A stretch of 64,000 bases of DNA from Xenorhabdus sp. BG5 (GTDB lineage: Bacteria; Pseudomonadota; Gammaproteobacteria; Enterobacterales; Enterobacteriaceae). The position numbers and the translations under genes are program-made. How positions within the stretch are numbered: position 1 is the first letter of the stretch; each line of letters opens with the position of its first letter. The DNA is taken from positions 1-64,000 of the forward strand of contig NZ_JADEUG010000004.1 in assembly GCF_015163665.1 (NCBI RefSeq). Direction: 5' to 3'. The notes beneath the pieces were generated by a model that did not search any database, had not been told where the DNA came from, and saw only the letters and a list, made by a program, of their open reading frames with translations. Of the stretch, positions 48,585 through 59,730 are shown in pieces.

Positions 48585-49448
48585 TTATTGGTTTCCAGAT
48601 AGGGCATTTAGTAAGTATTGCGGCAGTGCAAAACTTCCTGCATGTACGGCGGGTGTGTAGTAACGGCAGGTTATGGCCGCATCTTCAAAGCGTTGTTGTA
48701 GCGTTGTCAGAGGTACCTGACGCAAGGCAGAATTCTGGGTTGCCCATGCAAATGTCATGATCCCACCGTAATAGGTTGGAATGGCGGCCTGATAAAAACT
48801 GCTGTCAGTAAAATAGTGGCTTAACTTTTTATGGCTGTTAACGGCTTCATTCTGCTGAAAGAAACAGACACCGTTTTGGGCGACAAAAATACCACCTTCG
48901 TTTAAGCAACCAGCACAGCCTGCATAGAAGTCAGAAGTAAACAGGCTTTCACCTGGCCCATTAGGATCGGTACAATCAGAAATGATAACATCAAATTTTT
49001 CAGATGTGGTTTTGACAAAATTAACACCGTCGTCAATCACCAGCTTGAAACGGGGATCGTTATAGGCTCCAGCGTTATGGTTTGGCAAATATTGGCGACA
49101 GAATTCGACTACACCAGCATCAATTTCTACCATTGTAATATTATCGAGATAGTGATGACGGCAAACTTCACGCAGCATCCCGCCATCACCACCGCCAATG
49201 ATCAACACTTTTTGGGCTTGGCCATGAGCAAATAGTGGTACATGGGCCATCATTTCATGATAGATAAACTCATCGCACTCTGTGGTTTGAACCACACCAT
49301 CAAGTGCCATGATGCGACCTAGTTCTGTATTTTCAAAAATGATGAGATCTTGATGTTCTGTTTTATCGTGATAAAGCACGTTTTCAACTGCGAAATACTG
49401 ACCGAAATGGGGATGTAACGTTTCATACCAAATTTCTTTTTGTGACAT
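48585..49448 (-). CDS. speE: Spermidine synthase SpeE
   Basis: A 287-residue aminopropyltransferase making spermidine from putrescine and decarboxylated SAM. The cofactor loop [17 protein letters not shown] and the catalytic [13 protein letters not shown] are present. The ATG at 49448 matches the E. coli N-terminus ([13 protein letters not shown] follows); upstream in-frame ATGs at 49466-49493 are less likely. It is the first gene of speED. Confidence 0.95.
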   Translation of the reverse strand: MSQKEIWYETLHPHFGQYFAVENVLYHDKTEHQDLIIFENTELGRIMALDGVVQTTECDEFIYHEMMAHVPLFAHGQAQKVLIIGGGDGGMLREVCRHHYLDNITMVEIDAGVVEFCRQYLPNHNAGAYNDPRFKLVIDDGVNFVKTTSEKFDVIISDCTDPNGPGESLFTSDFYAGCAGCLNEGGIFVAQNGVCFFQQNEAVNSHKKLSHYFTDSSFYQAAIPTYYGGIMTFAWATQNSALRQVPLTTLQQRFEDAAITCRYYTPAVHAGSFALPQYLLNALSGNQ

Positions 49449-49566
49449 GTTTCGCCATTCCTCCATTGTGATATTCATCGGCATTGGGTGCACATAGTAG
49501 CCAATAACTCACATAGCTGTCACTTAGTTTCAACATGAAATTAATCTTGGAAGTATCCAAAAGGAA

Positions 49567-49914
49567 TTATTTTATATAAGAGAGCAGGCTGAGGGAGTTC
49601 TTTGCAAGAGAACGGCATTTAACCTCACGTGGCAGGTTGATTCCCCTTAAGTCGTTGTAACCTAATTGATTTAATTCTTGCATTAACTGACTATTATAGT
49701 TACTGAGATCCCATTTGTTACGTTGGGCAAAATAGATAATTGTACGCTTAATTTGAAAATCTGGGATTTGGTTATAGCCGCAGTCATGTTTTAGATAGAT
49801 ATAGACGGCTGTCAGATCGGCGAGATCTTCAGCTTCATTCTCAGACAGCGCTGTTGCTGGTTGAGCAAAACTAAACAGAGCCAGAATGTACGCGAATAAG
49901 GCAATTTTTTGCAT
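49567..49914 (-). CDS. yacC: YacC, PulS/OutS-like secreted small protein
   Basis: A 115-residue protein with an N-terminal signal peptide (cleavage near ATA-LS, about residue 22-23). Its mature part is close to E. coli YacC: ENEAEDLADLTAVYIYLKHDCGYNQ in outline, WDLSNYN, and the terminal LAKNSLSLLSYIK. It belongs to the pilotin-like PulS/OutS family, but function is not established. Its position upstream of speE is as in E. coli. Confidence 0.92.
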   Translation of the reverse strand: MQKIALFAYILALFSFAQPATALSENEAEDLADLTAVYIYLKHDCGYNQIPDFQIKRTIIYFAQRNKWDLSNYNSQLMQELNQLGYNDLRGINLPREVKCRSLAKNSLSLLSYIK

Positions 49915-50188
49915 AATTTCTATTATACTGATTTTCTACCATTTTACTTAAATTAACATATTAATATCTTTGTTAGCCAAACTTTATTTGCTTCATTTTA
50001 ATAAAATTACCGTTTTTTCTGCCAGTGAGAAAATCGGGTTGTATGTTAACGAACAGGTTTGTTCTGATGGCAGAGAGTGTTATTTTATGCGCTCGGTGAG
50101 CTTATGCTATTGAGCGGTATGTAAATAGTCACATTCATTTTTGGGTTTGACTTGTGATTATTTTGAATAAAATCAACTGGTTATATTA

Positions 50189-50728
50189 ATGAAGAAACAT
50201 ATTGTAGAAGTAATGATCTCCGAACAGGAGGTTAAGCAACGTATTGCTGAGCTGGGGCAACAGATTACAGAGCACTATCGTAATAGCGATCGTGAATTAG
50301 TGTTGGTTGGCCTGTTGAGAGGGTCGTTTATCTTTATGGCAGATTTATGCCGTGAAATTCAGGTTCCCCATGAAGTGGATTTTATGACGGCATCCAGCTA
50401 TGGCAATGAGATGAGTTCTACCCGCGATGTGAAAATCCTCAAGGATCTGGATGAAGACATTCGTGGTAAAGATGTGTTGATCGTTGAAGATATTATCGAC
50501 TCAGGCAATACACTGAACAAAATCCGCGAGATTCTGGCGCTGCGTGAGCCTAATTCACTGGCGATTTGTACTTTGTTGAACAAACCCTCTCGTCGCGAAG
50601 TCGATGTTCCCGTTGAGTGGATTGGCTATTCCATTGAAGATAAATTTGTTGTCGGTTACGGCATTGACTATGCACAGCATTATCGCCATCTGCCTTATAT
50701 CGGGCATGTCACCTTGCTGGAAGATTAA
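50189..50728 (+). CDS. hpt: Hypoxanthine phosphoribosyltransferase Hpt
   Basis: A 179-residue purine salvage enzyme (E. coli 178 aa) converting hypoxanthine to IMP. The PRPP-binding loop is [14 protein letters not shown], and the flexible loop [12 protein letters not shown] and C-terminal [12 protein letters not shown] are present. It is divergent from yacC and convergent with can. Confidence 0.97.
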   Translation: MKKHIVEVMISEQEVKQRIAELGQQITEHYRNSDRELVLVGLLRGSFIFMADLCREIQVPHEVDFMTASSYGNEMSSTRDVKILKDLDEDIRGKDVLIVEDIIDSGNTLNKIREILALREPNSLAICTLLNKPSRREVDVPVEWIGYSIEDKFVVGYGIDYAQHYRHLPYIGHVTLLED

Positions 50729-50764
50729 TATTTGCGATAAGCAGAAATAATCAATACGGTATAA

Positions 50765-50800
50765 GTAAATGGCAGCTTTTTTGCTGCCATTTACTTTTCT
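50765..50800. terminator. Bidirectional terminator between hpt and can
   Basis: The stem GTAAATGGCAGC/GCTGCCATTTAC with a T6 loop is flanked by T-rich sequence on the plus strand. It sits between convergent genes. Confidence 0.85.
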
Positions 50801-50825
50801 AATTAATAGATTGTCTTTCGAACGA

Positions 50826-51479
50826 TTATTTTGTTTGGGATAACTTGGAAATAGCCTGACGGTAATTGAGTTCCAGTTTTTCACGGCTGTCAGCGGTAAT
50901 ATCCAGATCATGTAACTCACCATCCTTCAATCCATATACCCAACCGTGGATCATCACTTTCTGCCCGCGTTTCCATGCGGATTGCATAATGGTTGAATGG
51001 CCAAGGTTGTAAACCTGTTCAATGACATTCAATTCACACAGGCGATTTAGCCTGTCGTTAGGAGGCAACTCACCAAGCATGGAGCTGTGTTTGTACCACA
51101 AATCACGGATATGGAGCAGCCAGTTATTGATTAAGCCCAATTCAGTGCCATCCACGGCAGCTTCAATACCACCACAACCGTAGTGACCACAGATGATGAT
51201 GTGTTCAACCTGCAAAACATCTACGGCATATTGTACAACAGATAAACAGTTTAAATCGGTATGGATAACGAGGTTAGCGACGTTTCGATGAACAAAAAGA
51301 TCGCCGGGGGCTGCATCAATCAATTTTTCGGCAGGTACGCGGCTATCAGAACAGCCTATCCACAGAAAATGAGGTTTTTGCGCTTTTGATAATTCCTTGA
51401 AAAAAACTGGGTTTTCTTCGTTTACGGACTTTGACCACTGTTTGTTCCTGGCAAACAGCTCTTCAATTTTTCTCATCAT
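50826..51479 (-). CDS. can: Beta-class carbonic anhydrase Can
   Basis: A 217-residue zinc enzyme interconverting CO2 and bicarbonate. Ligands Cys43, Asp45, His99 and Cys102 are in WIGCSDSRV and ICGHYGCGG. It matches E. coli Can, which is needed for growth in air. There are two adjacent ATGs; the second gives the exact E. coli-like start. Confidence 0.96.
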   Translation of the reverse strand: MMRKIEELFARNKQWSKSVNEENPVFFKELSKAQKPHFLWIGCSDSRVPAEKLIDAAPGDLFVHRNVANLVIHTDLNCLSVVQYAVDVLQVEHIIICGHYGCGGIEAAVDGTELGLINNWLLHIRDLWYKHSSMLGELPPNDRLNRLCELNVIEQVYNLGHSTIMQSAWKRGQKVMIHGWVYGLKDGELHDLDITADSREKLELNYRQAISKLSQTK

Positions 51480-51664
51480 AACGAATAGCCTGATAACATT
51501 TTTGAGATAGAATCATATACAACATTAATTGAGAATTTAATATTTAATTGAAGAATGTTTTTTATTTTACCCCCTACCATTGCTAAGAAATAGGGGGAAA
51601 ATAATGGCATAATTTCTATTTTTCAGCAGTCAGAAATAGCAAATAATAAAGGTATTTTTTACTT

Positions 51665-52588
51665 ATGGCTTACGCATTGGAATTGAGGCAGCTCACGAAA
51701 GTCTATGAGAGTGGAGTAAAAGCGCTGCGGGGAATTGATTTGTGTGTAGAAGCAGGCGATTTCTACGCGCTTTTAGGGCCAAATGGCGCGGGGAAATCCA
51801 CCACGATAGGTATTATTAGTTCCTTGGTTAATAAAAGTGGGGGTAAGGTCAAGGTCTTTGGTTACGATATTGATACGGCTCTCGTTAATGCTAAACGGCA
51901 ACTCGGCCTTGTTCCACAGGAATTTAATTTCAACCCATTCGAGACGGTGATCCAAATTGTATTAAACCAGGCGGGGTATTATGGTGTTCCGCGCAATGTG
52001 GCACAGGAAAGGGCAGAGACCTACCTTACTCAATTGGATCTATGGGAAAAACGTAACGAGCGGGCAATTCGTTTATCTGGTGGTATGAAACGGCGTTTAA
52101 TGATCGCCCGTGCCTTAATGCACCAGCCAAAATTGTTGATTCTTGATGAACCTACAGCGGGAGTAGATATTGAACTGCGCCGATCTATGTGGGAATTTTT
52201 GAAAGAATTGAATGCGCAGGGAACCACGATCATCTTGACGACCCACTATCTTGAAGAAGCTGAGATGCTGTGCCGTAACATCGGTATTATCCAACATGGT
52301 GAGCTGGTGGAAAATACAAGCATGAAAAACCTGCTTAGCCAACTTGAAAGTGAAACATTCTTGCTGGATTTATTACCAAAAGAAGCAAAGCCTGTTGTTG
52401 AAGGCTACGACTACCGTCTGATTGATGCAGCAACACTGGAAGTGGATGTAAAACGTGGGCAGGGATTAAATGATGTTTTCTCCCAGTTAAGTACACAGGG
52501 CATACAAATCAGTAGCATGCGTAATAAAGCGAATCGTCTGGAAGAGCTGTTTGTCGGATTAACCAATAATAATCAAGGAGATAGGTAA
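51665..52588 (+). CDS. yadG: ABC transporter ATP-binding protein YadG
   Basis: A 307-residue ABC ATPase with Walker A GPNGAGKST (about 38-46), signature LSGGMKRR, Walker B LLILDEPTAGVD and the switch histidine in TTHYLEEAE. It pairs with YadH. The stop overlaps the yadH ATG (TAATG). The exported substrate is unknown. Confidence 0.95.
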   Translation: MAYALELRQLTKVYESGVKALRGIDLCVEAGDFYALLGPNGAGKSTTIGIISSLVNKSGGKVKVFGYDIDTALVNAKRQLGLVPQEFNFNPFETVIQIVLNQAGYYGVPRNVAQERAETYLTQLDLWEKRNERAIRLSGGMKRRLMIARALMHQPKLLILDEPTAGVDIELRRSMWEFLKELNAQGTTIILTTHYLEEAEMLCRNIGIIQHGELVENTSMKNLLSQLESETFLLDLLPKEAKPVVEGYDYRLIDAATLEVDVKRGQGLNDVFSQLSTQGIQISSMRNKANRLEELFVGLTNNNQGDR

Positions 52589-53358
52589 TGATCCAACTAT
52601 ATTGGGTGGCTCTGAAAACTATTTGGATTAAAGAGGTCACCCGTTTTGGTCGTATTTGGGTACAAACATTACTGCCGCCAGTGATCACTATGTCCCTTTA
52701 TTTCGTTATCTTCGGCAATCTGGTCGGTTCCCGCATTGGTGAAATGGGGGGAGTGGGTTATATGCAGTTTATTGTGCCTGGATTGATCATGATGTCAGTG
52801 ATCACCAACTCTTACGCTAACGTTTCTTCATCTTTCTTTGGTGCTAAGTTCCAGCGCAGCATTGAAGAAGTGCTGGTTGCTCCGGTTCCAACCCATGTCA
52901 TCATTGCTGGATTTATTGGGGGAGGGGTAGCTCGTGGGGTATGCGTTGGTATTCTGGTGACATTGGTTTCCCTATTATTCGTACCGTTGCAGATACATTC
53001 ATGGGGAATGGTGGTGATCACTTTACTGGCAACGTCAATCTTATTTTCGTTGGCGGGGCTATTGAATGCCATTTTTGCGAAAACATTCGATGATATTAGT
53101 ATCATCCCAACATTTGTTCTGACACCGTTGACCTATTTGGGGGGCGTATTCTATTCCCTTACCCTGTTGCCTACTTTTTGGCAGATAGTGTCAAAGCTTA
53201 ACCCGATCGTCTATATGATCAGTGGCTTCCGTTATGGTTTTCTCGGTATTATGGATGTTTCTCTGGCGATGACATTAGGTATGTTGGGGATCTTCATTGT
53301 TGGATTTTATCTATTGGCCTGGTATCTCATTGAGTCAGGGCGAGGGCTAAGAACTTAA
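52588..53358 (+). CDS. yadH: ABC-2 type transporter permease YadH
   Basis: A 256-residue permease with six membrane helices. The ABC-2 signature region AIFAKTFDDISIIPTFVLTPLTYLGGVFY (quoted in part) lies near 165-190. It is coupled by a one-base overlap to yadG. In E. coli yadGH also lies between can and the pan genes. Confidence 0.95.
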   Translation: MIQLYWVALKTIWIKEVTRFGRIWVQTLLPPVITMSLYFVIFGNLVGSRIGEMGGVGYMQFIVPGLIMMSVITNSYANVSSSFFGAKFQRSIEEVLVAPVPTHVIIAGFIGGGVARGVCVGILVTLVSLLFVPLQIHSWGMVVITLLATSILFSLAGLLNAIFAKTFDDISIIPTFVLTPLTYLGGVFYSLTLLPTFWQIVSKLNPIVYMISGFRYGFLGIMDVSLAMTLGMLGIFIVGFYLLAWYLIESGRGLRT

Positions 53359-53372
53359 GCTAAAATTTAATA

Positions 53373-53399
53373 CACTCCGCCGTTGATGGCGGCGGAGTG
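53373..53399 (-). terminator. Terminator of the pan operon
   Basis: The stem CACTCCGCCG/CGGCGGAGTG with a 7-nt loop is followed on the minus strand by TATTAAATTTTA, 29 nt beyond the panC stop. It may also limit the convergent yadGH transcript. Confidence 0.7.
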
Positions 53400-53427
53400 G
53401 CGATATACACATATCCCACAATTAAAA

Positions 53428-54285
53428 TCAGTCAGCCAAATCAACCTGCTGATTATCAATCAGTCGTGTTTGTCCCAACCATGCAGCCATCAGGATCACC
53501 GCTTTTTTACTTTGTGCCGTTAATGGCATCAGGTTTTCTGCATCACGGATAAATAATTCATCTGGCATAAAGCCTTCTTCCCGCAAATGTGCAGAGGCCA
53601 GTTCAATGAGTCGTTCAGTATCGCGTTCGCCATTTTTCAGCCTTTCTGTCATACATTGCATAACCTTATTCAGCAAGGGCGCAATTTTTTTCTCTTCAGC
53701 GGACAGAAGGCTGTTACGTGAACTTAGTGCTAACCCATTTTTATCACGGACGATAGGTACGGAAACCAATGTAATATCGTAAGCCATATCTGCAATCATC
53801 TTGCGGATAATCTGTAATTGCTGGAAGTCTTTTTCGCCGAAATAAACCAGATCGGGCTGGATCAGGTTAAACAATTTGCTGACAACGGTAGTGACGCCAC
53901 GGAAATGTCCTGGTCGGCTGGCACCTTCAAGGATATAAGAAAGTTCGGGTACTTCGACAAAAGTTTGGTTGCCGTTTAAACCATGTGGGTACATCTCGTT
54001 AGCATTAGGGGCGAATACCAATTCGACATTGCGACGGCTCAGTTTTTCGCAATCTTCCTGCAAGGTGCGAGGATAATTGACCAGATCGTCTTCTCGATCA
54101 AATTGCATCGGGTTGACGAAAATGCTGACGATCACAACGTCAGCCTGTGCTTTGGCGGTATCAACTAACGCCATATGACCATCATGCAGGTTTCCCATCG
54201 TAGGGACGAAGGCAATACGTTTGCCCGCTTGGCGCCAGCGACGGATTTCCCGGCGTAAAATAGGGATCGTTTCTATAATCAGCAT
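53428..54285 (-). CDS. panC: Pantothenate synthetase PanC
   Basis: A 285-residue ligase joining pantoate and beta-alanine. Nucleotide-binding [23 protein letters not shown] and the KMSKS-like [11 protein letters not shown] are present. It is 39 bp after panB. panD is not next to it in this window. Confidence 0.96.
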   Translation of the reverse strand: MLIIETIPILRREIRRWRQAGKRIAFVPTMGNLHDGHMALVDTAKAQADVVIVSIFVNPMQFDREDDLVNYPRTLQEDCEKLSRRNVELVFAPNANEMYPHGLNGNQTFVEVPELSYILEGASRPGHFRGVTTVVSKLFNLIQPDLVYFGEKDFQQLQIIRKMIADMAYDITLVSVPIVRDKNGLALSSRNSLLSAEEKKIAPLLNKVMQCMTERLKNGERDTERLIELASAHLREEGFMPDELFIRDAENLMPLTAQSKKAVILMAAWLGQTRLIDNQQVDLAD

Positions 54286-54324
54286 TGCTGTACTCCTTTA
54301 ATTAGTCGTCATGCTGGAGAATAA

Positions 54325-55116
54325 TCAGTTGAATGAGTGTGCCTGGTCGGGATAGGCGCCGTTTTCTACTTGTTCAATGTATAGGCGGATGGCATCTCTT
54401 ATATTGCCAGTTTCTTTGAGGAAGTCTTTGGCAAATTTGGGGGGTCTTGCGGTGATACCCAAGGCATCATGCATAACCAGAATTTGACCGTCAGTCATAT
54501 TGCCTGCCCCAATGCCAATAACCGGAATTTCCAGCGATTCGGTGATACGTTGCGCCAGTGCAGTCGGAACACATTCTAACACCAGCAGTTGCATACCTGC
54601 TTTTTCCAAAGCAATAGCATCGTCAAATAGCTTTTGGGCTGAAGATTCATCGCGTCCCTGAACTTTATAGCCACCGAGTACATTGACTGATTGTGGTGTC
54701 AGACCTAAATGGCCGCAAACGGGGACAGCTCTTTCGGTCAGCATTTTGACGGTATCACATAGCCAATCTCCACCTTCAATTTTGACCATATTGGCACCAG
54801 AACGCATTAGTGCAGCCGCATTGTCAAAACTTTGTTCGGGGGTTGCGTAGCTCATGAAAGGCATATCCGCGATGAGAAAAGTATGAGAGGCGCCAGAGCG
54901 AACACTTCGGGTGTGGTAAGAGATATCTTCAACGGTAACAGGCAGGGTAGAGTCAAATCCCTGTATGGTCATGCCAAGTGAATCACCAATGAGCATGACG
55001 TTAATGCCTTGTTCAGCGAAAAGGTGGGCGAAACTGGCATCGTAAGCGGTGATGGTTGCAAATTTGCGCTTTTCTTTTTTTAACTGACTGAGATCAGCCA
55101 GGGTTGTTGGTTTCAT
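54325..55116 (-). CDS. panB: Ketopantoate hydroxymethyltransferase PanB
   Basis: A 263-residue enzyme transferring a hydroxymethyl group to alpha-ketoisovalerate. [21 protein letters not shown] and [14 protein letters not shown] are typical. The ATG at 55116 has AGGAG six bases upstream and matches MKPTT of E. coli; an adjacent ATG at 55119 is too close to the ribosome-binding site. Confidence 0.96.
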   Translation of the reverse strand: MKPTTLADLSQLKKEKRKFATITAYDASFAHLFAEQGINVMLIGDSLGMTIQGFDSTLPVTVEDISYHTRSVRSGASHTFLIADMPFMSYATPEQSFDNAAALMRSGANMVKIEGGDWLCDTVKMLTERAVPVCGHLGLTPQSVNVLGGYKVQGRDESSAQKLFDDAIALEKAGMQLLVLECVPTALAQRITESLEIPVIGIGAGNMTDGQILVMHDALGITARPPKFAKDFLKETGNIRDAIRLYIEQVENGAYPDQAHSFN

Positions 55117-55184
55117 CATTTTCTCCTGAATATCTCCTGAATAGTTGTACCCTCTGTTTTTCAAGTCGCTTCTTTAACTACAAG

Positions 55185-55667
55185 CTACAACCAAAGCGTC
55201 AGGCCATTTTCTGGCACTTTTTTTAATTGCTCTGCCAGCGTTTCTCCATCGGGAAACACAAGGTCTGGTGCAATTTCTGCAAGTGGATAAAGCATGAATT
55301 CACGCTGTTTTAACCCATAATGGGGAACCGTCAAGCGTTCGGTGTTGATGATGTGATTACCAAACAGCATGATATCCAAATCCAGTGTTCTTGGCCCCCA
55401 GCGTTCGTCCTTACGAACGCGTCCTTGTTCCAGTTCGATCGCTTGGGTGTGATCAAGCAATATTTCTGGTGATAACTGGGTTTCCAATGCGACGGCAAGG
55501 TTGAGGTAATCGCCTTGATCCTGGGGTCCCATTGGTTTGGTTCGGTAGAAAGATGATCGAACAATAAAAGTGGTATCAGGGATCTTTTTCAGGGCAGCAA
55601 GTGCATTATTGACTTGCTGCAAAGGGTCGGCCAGATTACTGCCAATGGCGATATAGGCTTGAGTCAT
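55185..55667 (-). CDS. folK: HPPK, 6-hydroxymethyl-dihydropterin pyrophosphokinase FolK
   Basis: A 160-residue folate enzyme, similar in length to E. coli FolK (159 aa). AYIAIGSNLADP, NLAVALET and the signature RWGPRTLDLDIMLFG are clear. The ATG at 55667 overlaps the end of pcnB by one codon. An open frame upstream lies inside pcnB. Confidence 0.95.
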   Translation of the reverse strand: MTQAYIAIGSNLADPLQQVNNALAALKKIPDTTFIVRSSFYRTKPMGPQDQGDYLNLAVALETQLSPEILLDHTQAIELEQGRVRKDERWGPRTLDLDIMLFGNHIINTERLTVPHYGLKQREFMLYPLAEIAPDLVFPDGETLAEQLKKVPENGLTLWL

Positions 55668-55668
55668 A

Positions 55669-57219
55669 TTAATAACCGTTGTTCCTGTTCTGGCGAACGC
55701 GTCCACCACGGTGGGGGCGTGTCCTGCGGCGAATGGGTTCGCTGCCCAGGTCGGATATCATTTCGCGCTGTTGTGAGGATGTTGACTGTTGGAATTCAGT
55801 CCACCACTGTACCAGCTCTCTCAGTTCATGGCGTGGTTCAATGCTGGCGCGCAATTCCAGTAAATCATATGCAGCACGGAACTTCGGATGTTCCATTAAT
55901 TTATTCGCTCGTTTTCCTTGACGACGCGGCAAGCGAAGCTGAAGCAACCAGATATCGCGCATGGTTGTAGTATGGCGTTTCGGGATCGCAATGGAGCGGC
56001 ACTGTTCATCAAGAATATCATTCATTGCTAACGCAAAGGCGTCGTAATACTGTAACCCGCCTTCCTGTGTCAGTTTTTCCGCATGTTCAATCAATGGATA
56101 CCATAACATAGCCGCAAATAAGAAAGCGGGATTCACTCTCTTGTCACTTTGTAAGCGAAAATCAGTATTTTTCAGCACTTGTATTAACAGCTTTTCCATT
56201 GATGAATCACCACGTTGGGTGAAACACGGTTGAATAAGCGGAAACAGTGGCTGGAACAGATGATATTCGCGCAGCAGTTTATAAGTCTTGTAACCCTGTC
56301 CTGTCTGTAACAGTTTCAGAGATTCTTCGAACAGACGTGCCGCTGGAATATCTTTCAACAGAAATGCCAGGCGCGGAATAGGCTCAGCGGTAGCTGGCTC
56401 GATAGTCATATCCAGTTTGCTGGCAAAACGGACAGCCCGTAGCATACGCACGGGATCTTCCCGATAGCGCGTTTCTGGATCACCAATCAGGCGAATGATA
56501 CTTGCGTTCAAGTCGGCCATGCCACCAACGTAATCTCGCAGTGCGAAATCTTCAATGCCGTAATAGAGGCTATTGATCGTGAAATCGCGACGAACCGCAT
56601 CTTCTTCTACTGAACCAAAAATATTATCCCGCAGTAACATGCCACTTTGAGCTTTATGTGACTGGCTCCGGTCATTGTTTTCAATTTGATCATGTGGCCC
56701 ACGGAAGGTGGCAACTTCAATCACATCAGGGCCAAACATGATATGGGCAAGGCGAAAACGACGACCGACAAGGCGACAGTTACGGAACAGTTGGCGAACT
56801 TGTTCAGGTGTAGCGTTGGTTGCTATATCAAAATCTTTGGGTTTTTTGTGCAGCAATAGATCACGAACTCCGCCTCCGACCAGATAAGCTTCAAAACCTG
56901 ATTTATTTAGGCGATACAGAACCTTCAAGGCATTATCACTGATGTCCTTGCGTGAAATAGGGTGCTGGTCGCGTGGGATCACCGTGATCGGGGAGTCCGA
57001 AGGCATTGCCCTTACAGATTTTTTCTTCATTTTGTCGTTTTCGGCATGTGATGAAGATGAATGATTCCCTCTGCTGCGTTTACGCGGAGGACTGCTCTCT
57101 GTTTGAGCAGAATGGTCAGATACAGTGACTGGCCTTTCACTGACTGCCGGTGCAACGCGCTTTGTTCTGTGATCGCGGATTAATAAATTACGGCAGAAAG
57201 TTGCTACTCGGTTAAAAAT
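55669..57219 (-). CDS. pcnB: Poly(A) polymerase I PcnB, apparent AUU start
   Basis: A 516-residue nucleotidyltransferase adding 3' poly(A) tails to [40 protein letters not shown] and the arginine-rich C-terminal tail are present. The first in-frame ATG is at 57030, but E. coli-like sequence continues upstream ([12 protein letters not shown] against FTRVANFCRKVL) to an ATT at 57219. GAGGTG lies just before this ATT, and no ATG, GTG or TTG occurs between the two points. E. coli pcnB is known to start at AUU. The residues between about 18 and 70 are divergent and Ser/Arg-rich. Confidence 0.9.
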   Translation of the reverse strand: MFNRVATFCRNLLIRDHRTKRVAPAVSERPVTVSDHSAQTESSPPRKRSRGNHSSSSHAENDKMKKKSVRAMPSDSPITVIPRDQHPISRKDISDNALKVLYRLNKSGFEAYLVGGGVRDLLLHKKPKDFDIATNATPEQVRQLFRNCRLVGRRFRLAHIMFGPDVIEVATFRGPHDQIENNDRSQSHKAQSGMLLRDNIFGSVEEDAVRRDFTINSLYYGIEDFALRDYVGGMADLNASIIRLIGDPETRYREDPVRMLRAVRFASKLDMTIEPATAEPIPRLAFLLKDIPAARLFEESLKLLQTGQGYKTYKLLREYHLFQPLFPLIQPCFTQRGDSSMEKLLIQVLKNTDFRLQSDKRVNPAFLFAAMLWYPLIEHAEKLTQEGGLQYYDAFALAMNDILDEQCRSIAIPKRHTTTMRDIWLLQLRLPRRQGKRANKLMEHPKFRAAYDLLELRASIEPRHELRELVQWWTEFQQSTSSQQREMISDLGSEPIRRRTRPHRGGRVRQNRNNGY

Positions 57220-57342
57220 GGTACACCTCGGTAGTGACTGATCAATTAAAACAAAAAACAGCCGCCAATCATAACTTACTGGACATTTTTTGAGAATGCT
57301 TACAGTATCAATAGAAAGAGTTTATTTAACTTAGTCTATTAG

Positions 57343-58221
57343 CTAGGTTTTTTTTGGCGGAACCGCGTTTATATTCCAACCGACGATAGCTTGCTGTAGC
57401 AATTGATCTGTTGTGAGATCCTGCCAGCCTGCGATAGTGGGCTGATTTAAAAATGATAACGCATCAATAAGCAATGGTCTTGGGTCGCTCAATGGGATCG
57501 GCTGGGCATGATTTTGCTTAGACAGTTTATTTCCCTCTTTATTTAACACGAGAGGTAAATGCACATAATCTGGTGTTGCAAAATTCAAATGCTGATACAG
57601 AGACAGCTGGCGAACCGTGGGTTCAATTAAATCAGCTCCTCTGACAATTTCAGTGACACCTTGATAGTTATCATCAATAACAACGACAAGATTATAGGCA
57701 AATAAACCGTCTTTGCGATAAATAATGAAATCTTCCTCAGCCATTTTCGTAGGCACAGTGATATAGCCTTGCAATTTATCGTAGAAACCATAAATCGGAT
57801 GGTGCTGTTTTAGACGAATTGCAGCGTTGTGAGCTGGCAGAGGTACATGTCGGCAGTGGCCATTATAAAAGCCGCCCAGTTGTTGGATGCGTTGGCGGGT
57901 GCAGGTGCAGTAATAGCTGTCTCCTTGCTGTTTTAATTGATCGAGGATGGCACGGTAAGCGTCATGACGCTGGGATTGATAGAGAACTTCACCATCCCAG
58001 TAAAGCCCATAATGCTCAAGAGCTTGCAATATCCGCTTATCTGCTCCGGGAATTTCCCGTGGGGGATCAATATCATCAATACGCATTAGCCATTTTCCGT
58101 GACAGGCACGGGCTTGCAGATAACTCCCTAGTGCAGTGACCAGAGAGCCAAAATGGAGATCGCCGGAAGGAGATGGAGCAAAACGCCCAATATATAACGA
58201 GGAATGTCTGGATTGAGTCAT
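57343..58221 (-). CDS. gluQ: Glutamyl-Q tRNA(Asp) synthetase GluQ
   Basis: A 292-residue truncated GluRS paralogue that glutamylates queuosine at the wobble base of tRNA-Asp. The HIGH-like [14 protein letters not shown], the zinc site YYCTCTRQR with YNGHC, and KLSKQN are present, and no anticodon-binding domain follows. The order dksA-gluQ-pcnB is as in E. coli. It depends on queuosine, whose pathway includes queE and queD in this window. Confidence 0.95.
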   Translation of the reverse strand: MTQSRHSSLYIGRFAPSPSGDLHFGSLVTALGSYLQARACHGKWLMRIDDIDPPREIPGADKRILQALEHYGLYWDGEVLYQSQRHDAYRAILDQLKQQGDSYYCTCTRQRIQQLGGFYNGHCRHVPLPAHNAAIRLKQHHPIYGFYDKLQGYITVPTKMAEEDFIIYRKDGLFAYNLVVVIDDNYQGVTEIVRGADLIEPTVRQLSLYQHLNFATPDYVHLPLVLNKEGNKLSKQNHAQPIPLSDPRPLLIDALSFLNQPTIAGWQDLTTDQLLQQAIVGWNINAVPPKKT

Positions 58222-58277
58222 AATCGATTCAACATAGGGGCATACGGCGCATTTAGCGCCGTACTTAACCCTATTGG

Positions 58278-58733
58278 TTAGCCAGCCATTTGTTTTTCAC
58301 GAATTTCGGCCAACGTCTTGCAGTCAATACATAAATCGGCTGTTGGACGAGCCTCCAAACGACGGATGCCGATTTCAATCCCACAGGCTTCACAATAGCC
58401 AAAGTCTTCTTCTTCGACCTTTTTCAGCGTTTTTTCGATCTTTTTGATCAACTTACGCTCACGATCCCGATTACGTAATTCAAGACTGAACTCTTCTTCT
58501 TGCGCCGCACGGTCAACTGGATCAGGGAAGTTTGCTGCCTCATCTTGCATATGAGATACAGTACGGTCTACTTCATCCCTGAGTTGATTGCGCCATGCTT
58601 CCAGAATCAGCTTGAAATGCTTTAACTGGGCATCGTTCATGTATTCTTCGCCTGGCTTTTCCTGGTAAGGTTCTACCCCAGCGATGGCGAGAATGCTCAA
58701 GGACGAGGTTTTACGTTTTTGCCCTTCTTGCAT
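58278..58733 (-). CDS. dksA: RNA polymerase-binding transcription factor DksA
   Basis: A 151-residue protein nearly identical to E. coli DksA, acting with ppGpp at RNA polymerase. The coiled-coil tip [13 protein letters not shown] (with the key Asp/Ala residues) and the zinc finger CEAC..CIDC are intact. A good AGGAGA ribosome-binding site precedes the ATG. Confidence 0.98.
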   Translation of the reverse strand: MQEGQKRKTSSLSILAIAGVEPYQEKPGEEYMNDAQLKHFKLILEAWRNQLRDEVDRTVSHMQDEAANFPDPVDRAAQEEEFSLELRNRDRERKLIKKIEKTLKKVEEEDFGYCEACGIEIGIRRLEARPTADLCIDCKTLAEIREKQMAG

Positions 58734-58928
58734 AATGCTTCTCCTTACACACGCACTATCAAACGACCCCCCGACAAGAGGGGGAAAAAAATAGGCCGCT
58801 ATAAATAGCAGATGACTGCGAGGTTGGCAATTGTTCCTGCCATTAGTTTTGCAATGGTGTGAAGGCAGGCATGTTTACTGCCTAAATATGTTGCAAAACC
58901 CCTCTCGTCAGTATGATTTGTTTACAAA

Positions 58929-59639
58929 TTATCCCATTGATACGAAAGGTAATTTGTCACTTATAACCATCCCGTTTTCTGTCATGCTGGCCTTATAACA
59001 GATTACTTCGACTCCTGATTGGCATGCTTGTTCCAAAAGAAAAGCATAATCATGGTCAATATGTTTTGCTGCTGCAACCTGACTGATCCCAGAATGTAAA
59101 ACAGCAAATAACAAAACAGCCCGCTGGCCTTGTTGTGCTATCAATGATAGCTCACGTAAATGTTTTTGCCCTCGAATTGTGACCGCATCAGGAAAATACC
59201 CATAATTTTCTTGTAACAATGTGACTGACTTGACTTCAATATAGCAGTTAACCTTTTGTTTTGACTGTAACAATAAATCTATACGACTTTTCTCTTTGCC
59301 ATAGCTAATTTCACGACCCATGTGCTCATATCCAGATAATTCTGGAATGATATTTTTCTCAATAGCTTGGAAAGCTAAGTCATTGGCTCTATGGGTATTG
59401 ACACAAATCCAGTGACCATCCTGGGTTTGTGTGAGTTCCCAGCTATTGGGGTACTTGCGTTTGGGATTATCGGATGTGGAATACCACACGGTATCCCCTG
59501 GTGTGGCACATCCTGTCATGGCCCCCGTATTGGCACAGTGTATAGTGAGTATTTCACCTTCTGGTGTGAGGACATCCGCAAGAAAGCGTTTATAGCGGCG
59601 GATTAAGGTAGCAGGTTTCAGGGGAGGTGAAAATTCCAT
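58929..59639 (-). CDS. sfsA: SfsA, DNA-binding/nuclease-like protein
   Basis: A 236-residue protein matching Sfs[29 protein letters not shown] and the nuclease-like VEVKSVTL equivalent [10 protein letters not shown]. In E. coli it was named for sugar fermentation stimulation; its biochemical role is not settled. It precedes dksA on the same strand. In E. coli the ligT/thpR gene lies between sfsA and hrpB; here it is missing. Confidence 0.94.
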   Translation of the reverse strand: MEFSPPLKPATLIRRYKRFLADVLTPEGEILTIHCANTGAMTGCATPGDTVWYSTSDNPKRKYPNSWELTQTQDGHWICVNTHRANDLAFQAIEKNIIPELSGYEHMGREISYGKEKSRIDLLLQSKQKVNCYIEVKSVTLLQENYGYFPDAVTIRGQKHLRELSLIAQQGQRAVLLFAVLHSGISQVAAAKHIDHDYAFLLEQACQSGVEVICYKASMTENGMVISDKLPFVSMG

Positions 59640-59730
59640 AAACTTTCCTTCATAACCAGTGGGCGAATGAAATCAAAGGCGCTAATGCTACAATGGCATC
59701 CATTGAAAGTTAATCCATTATGGTGATCCT

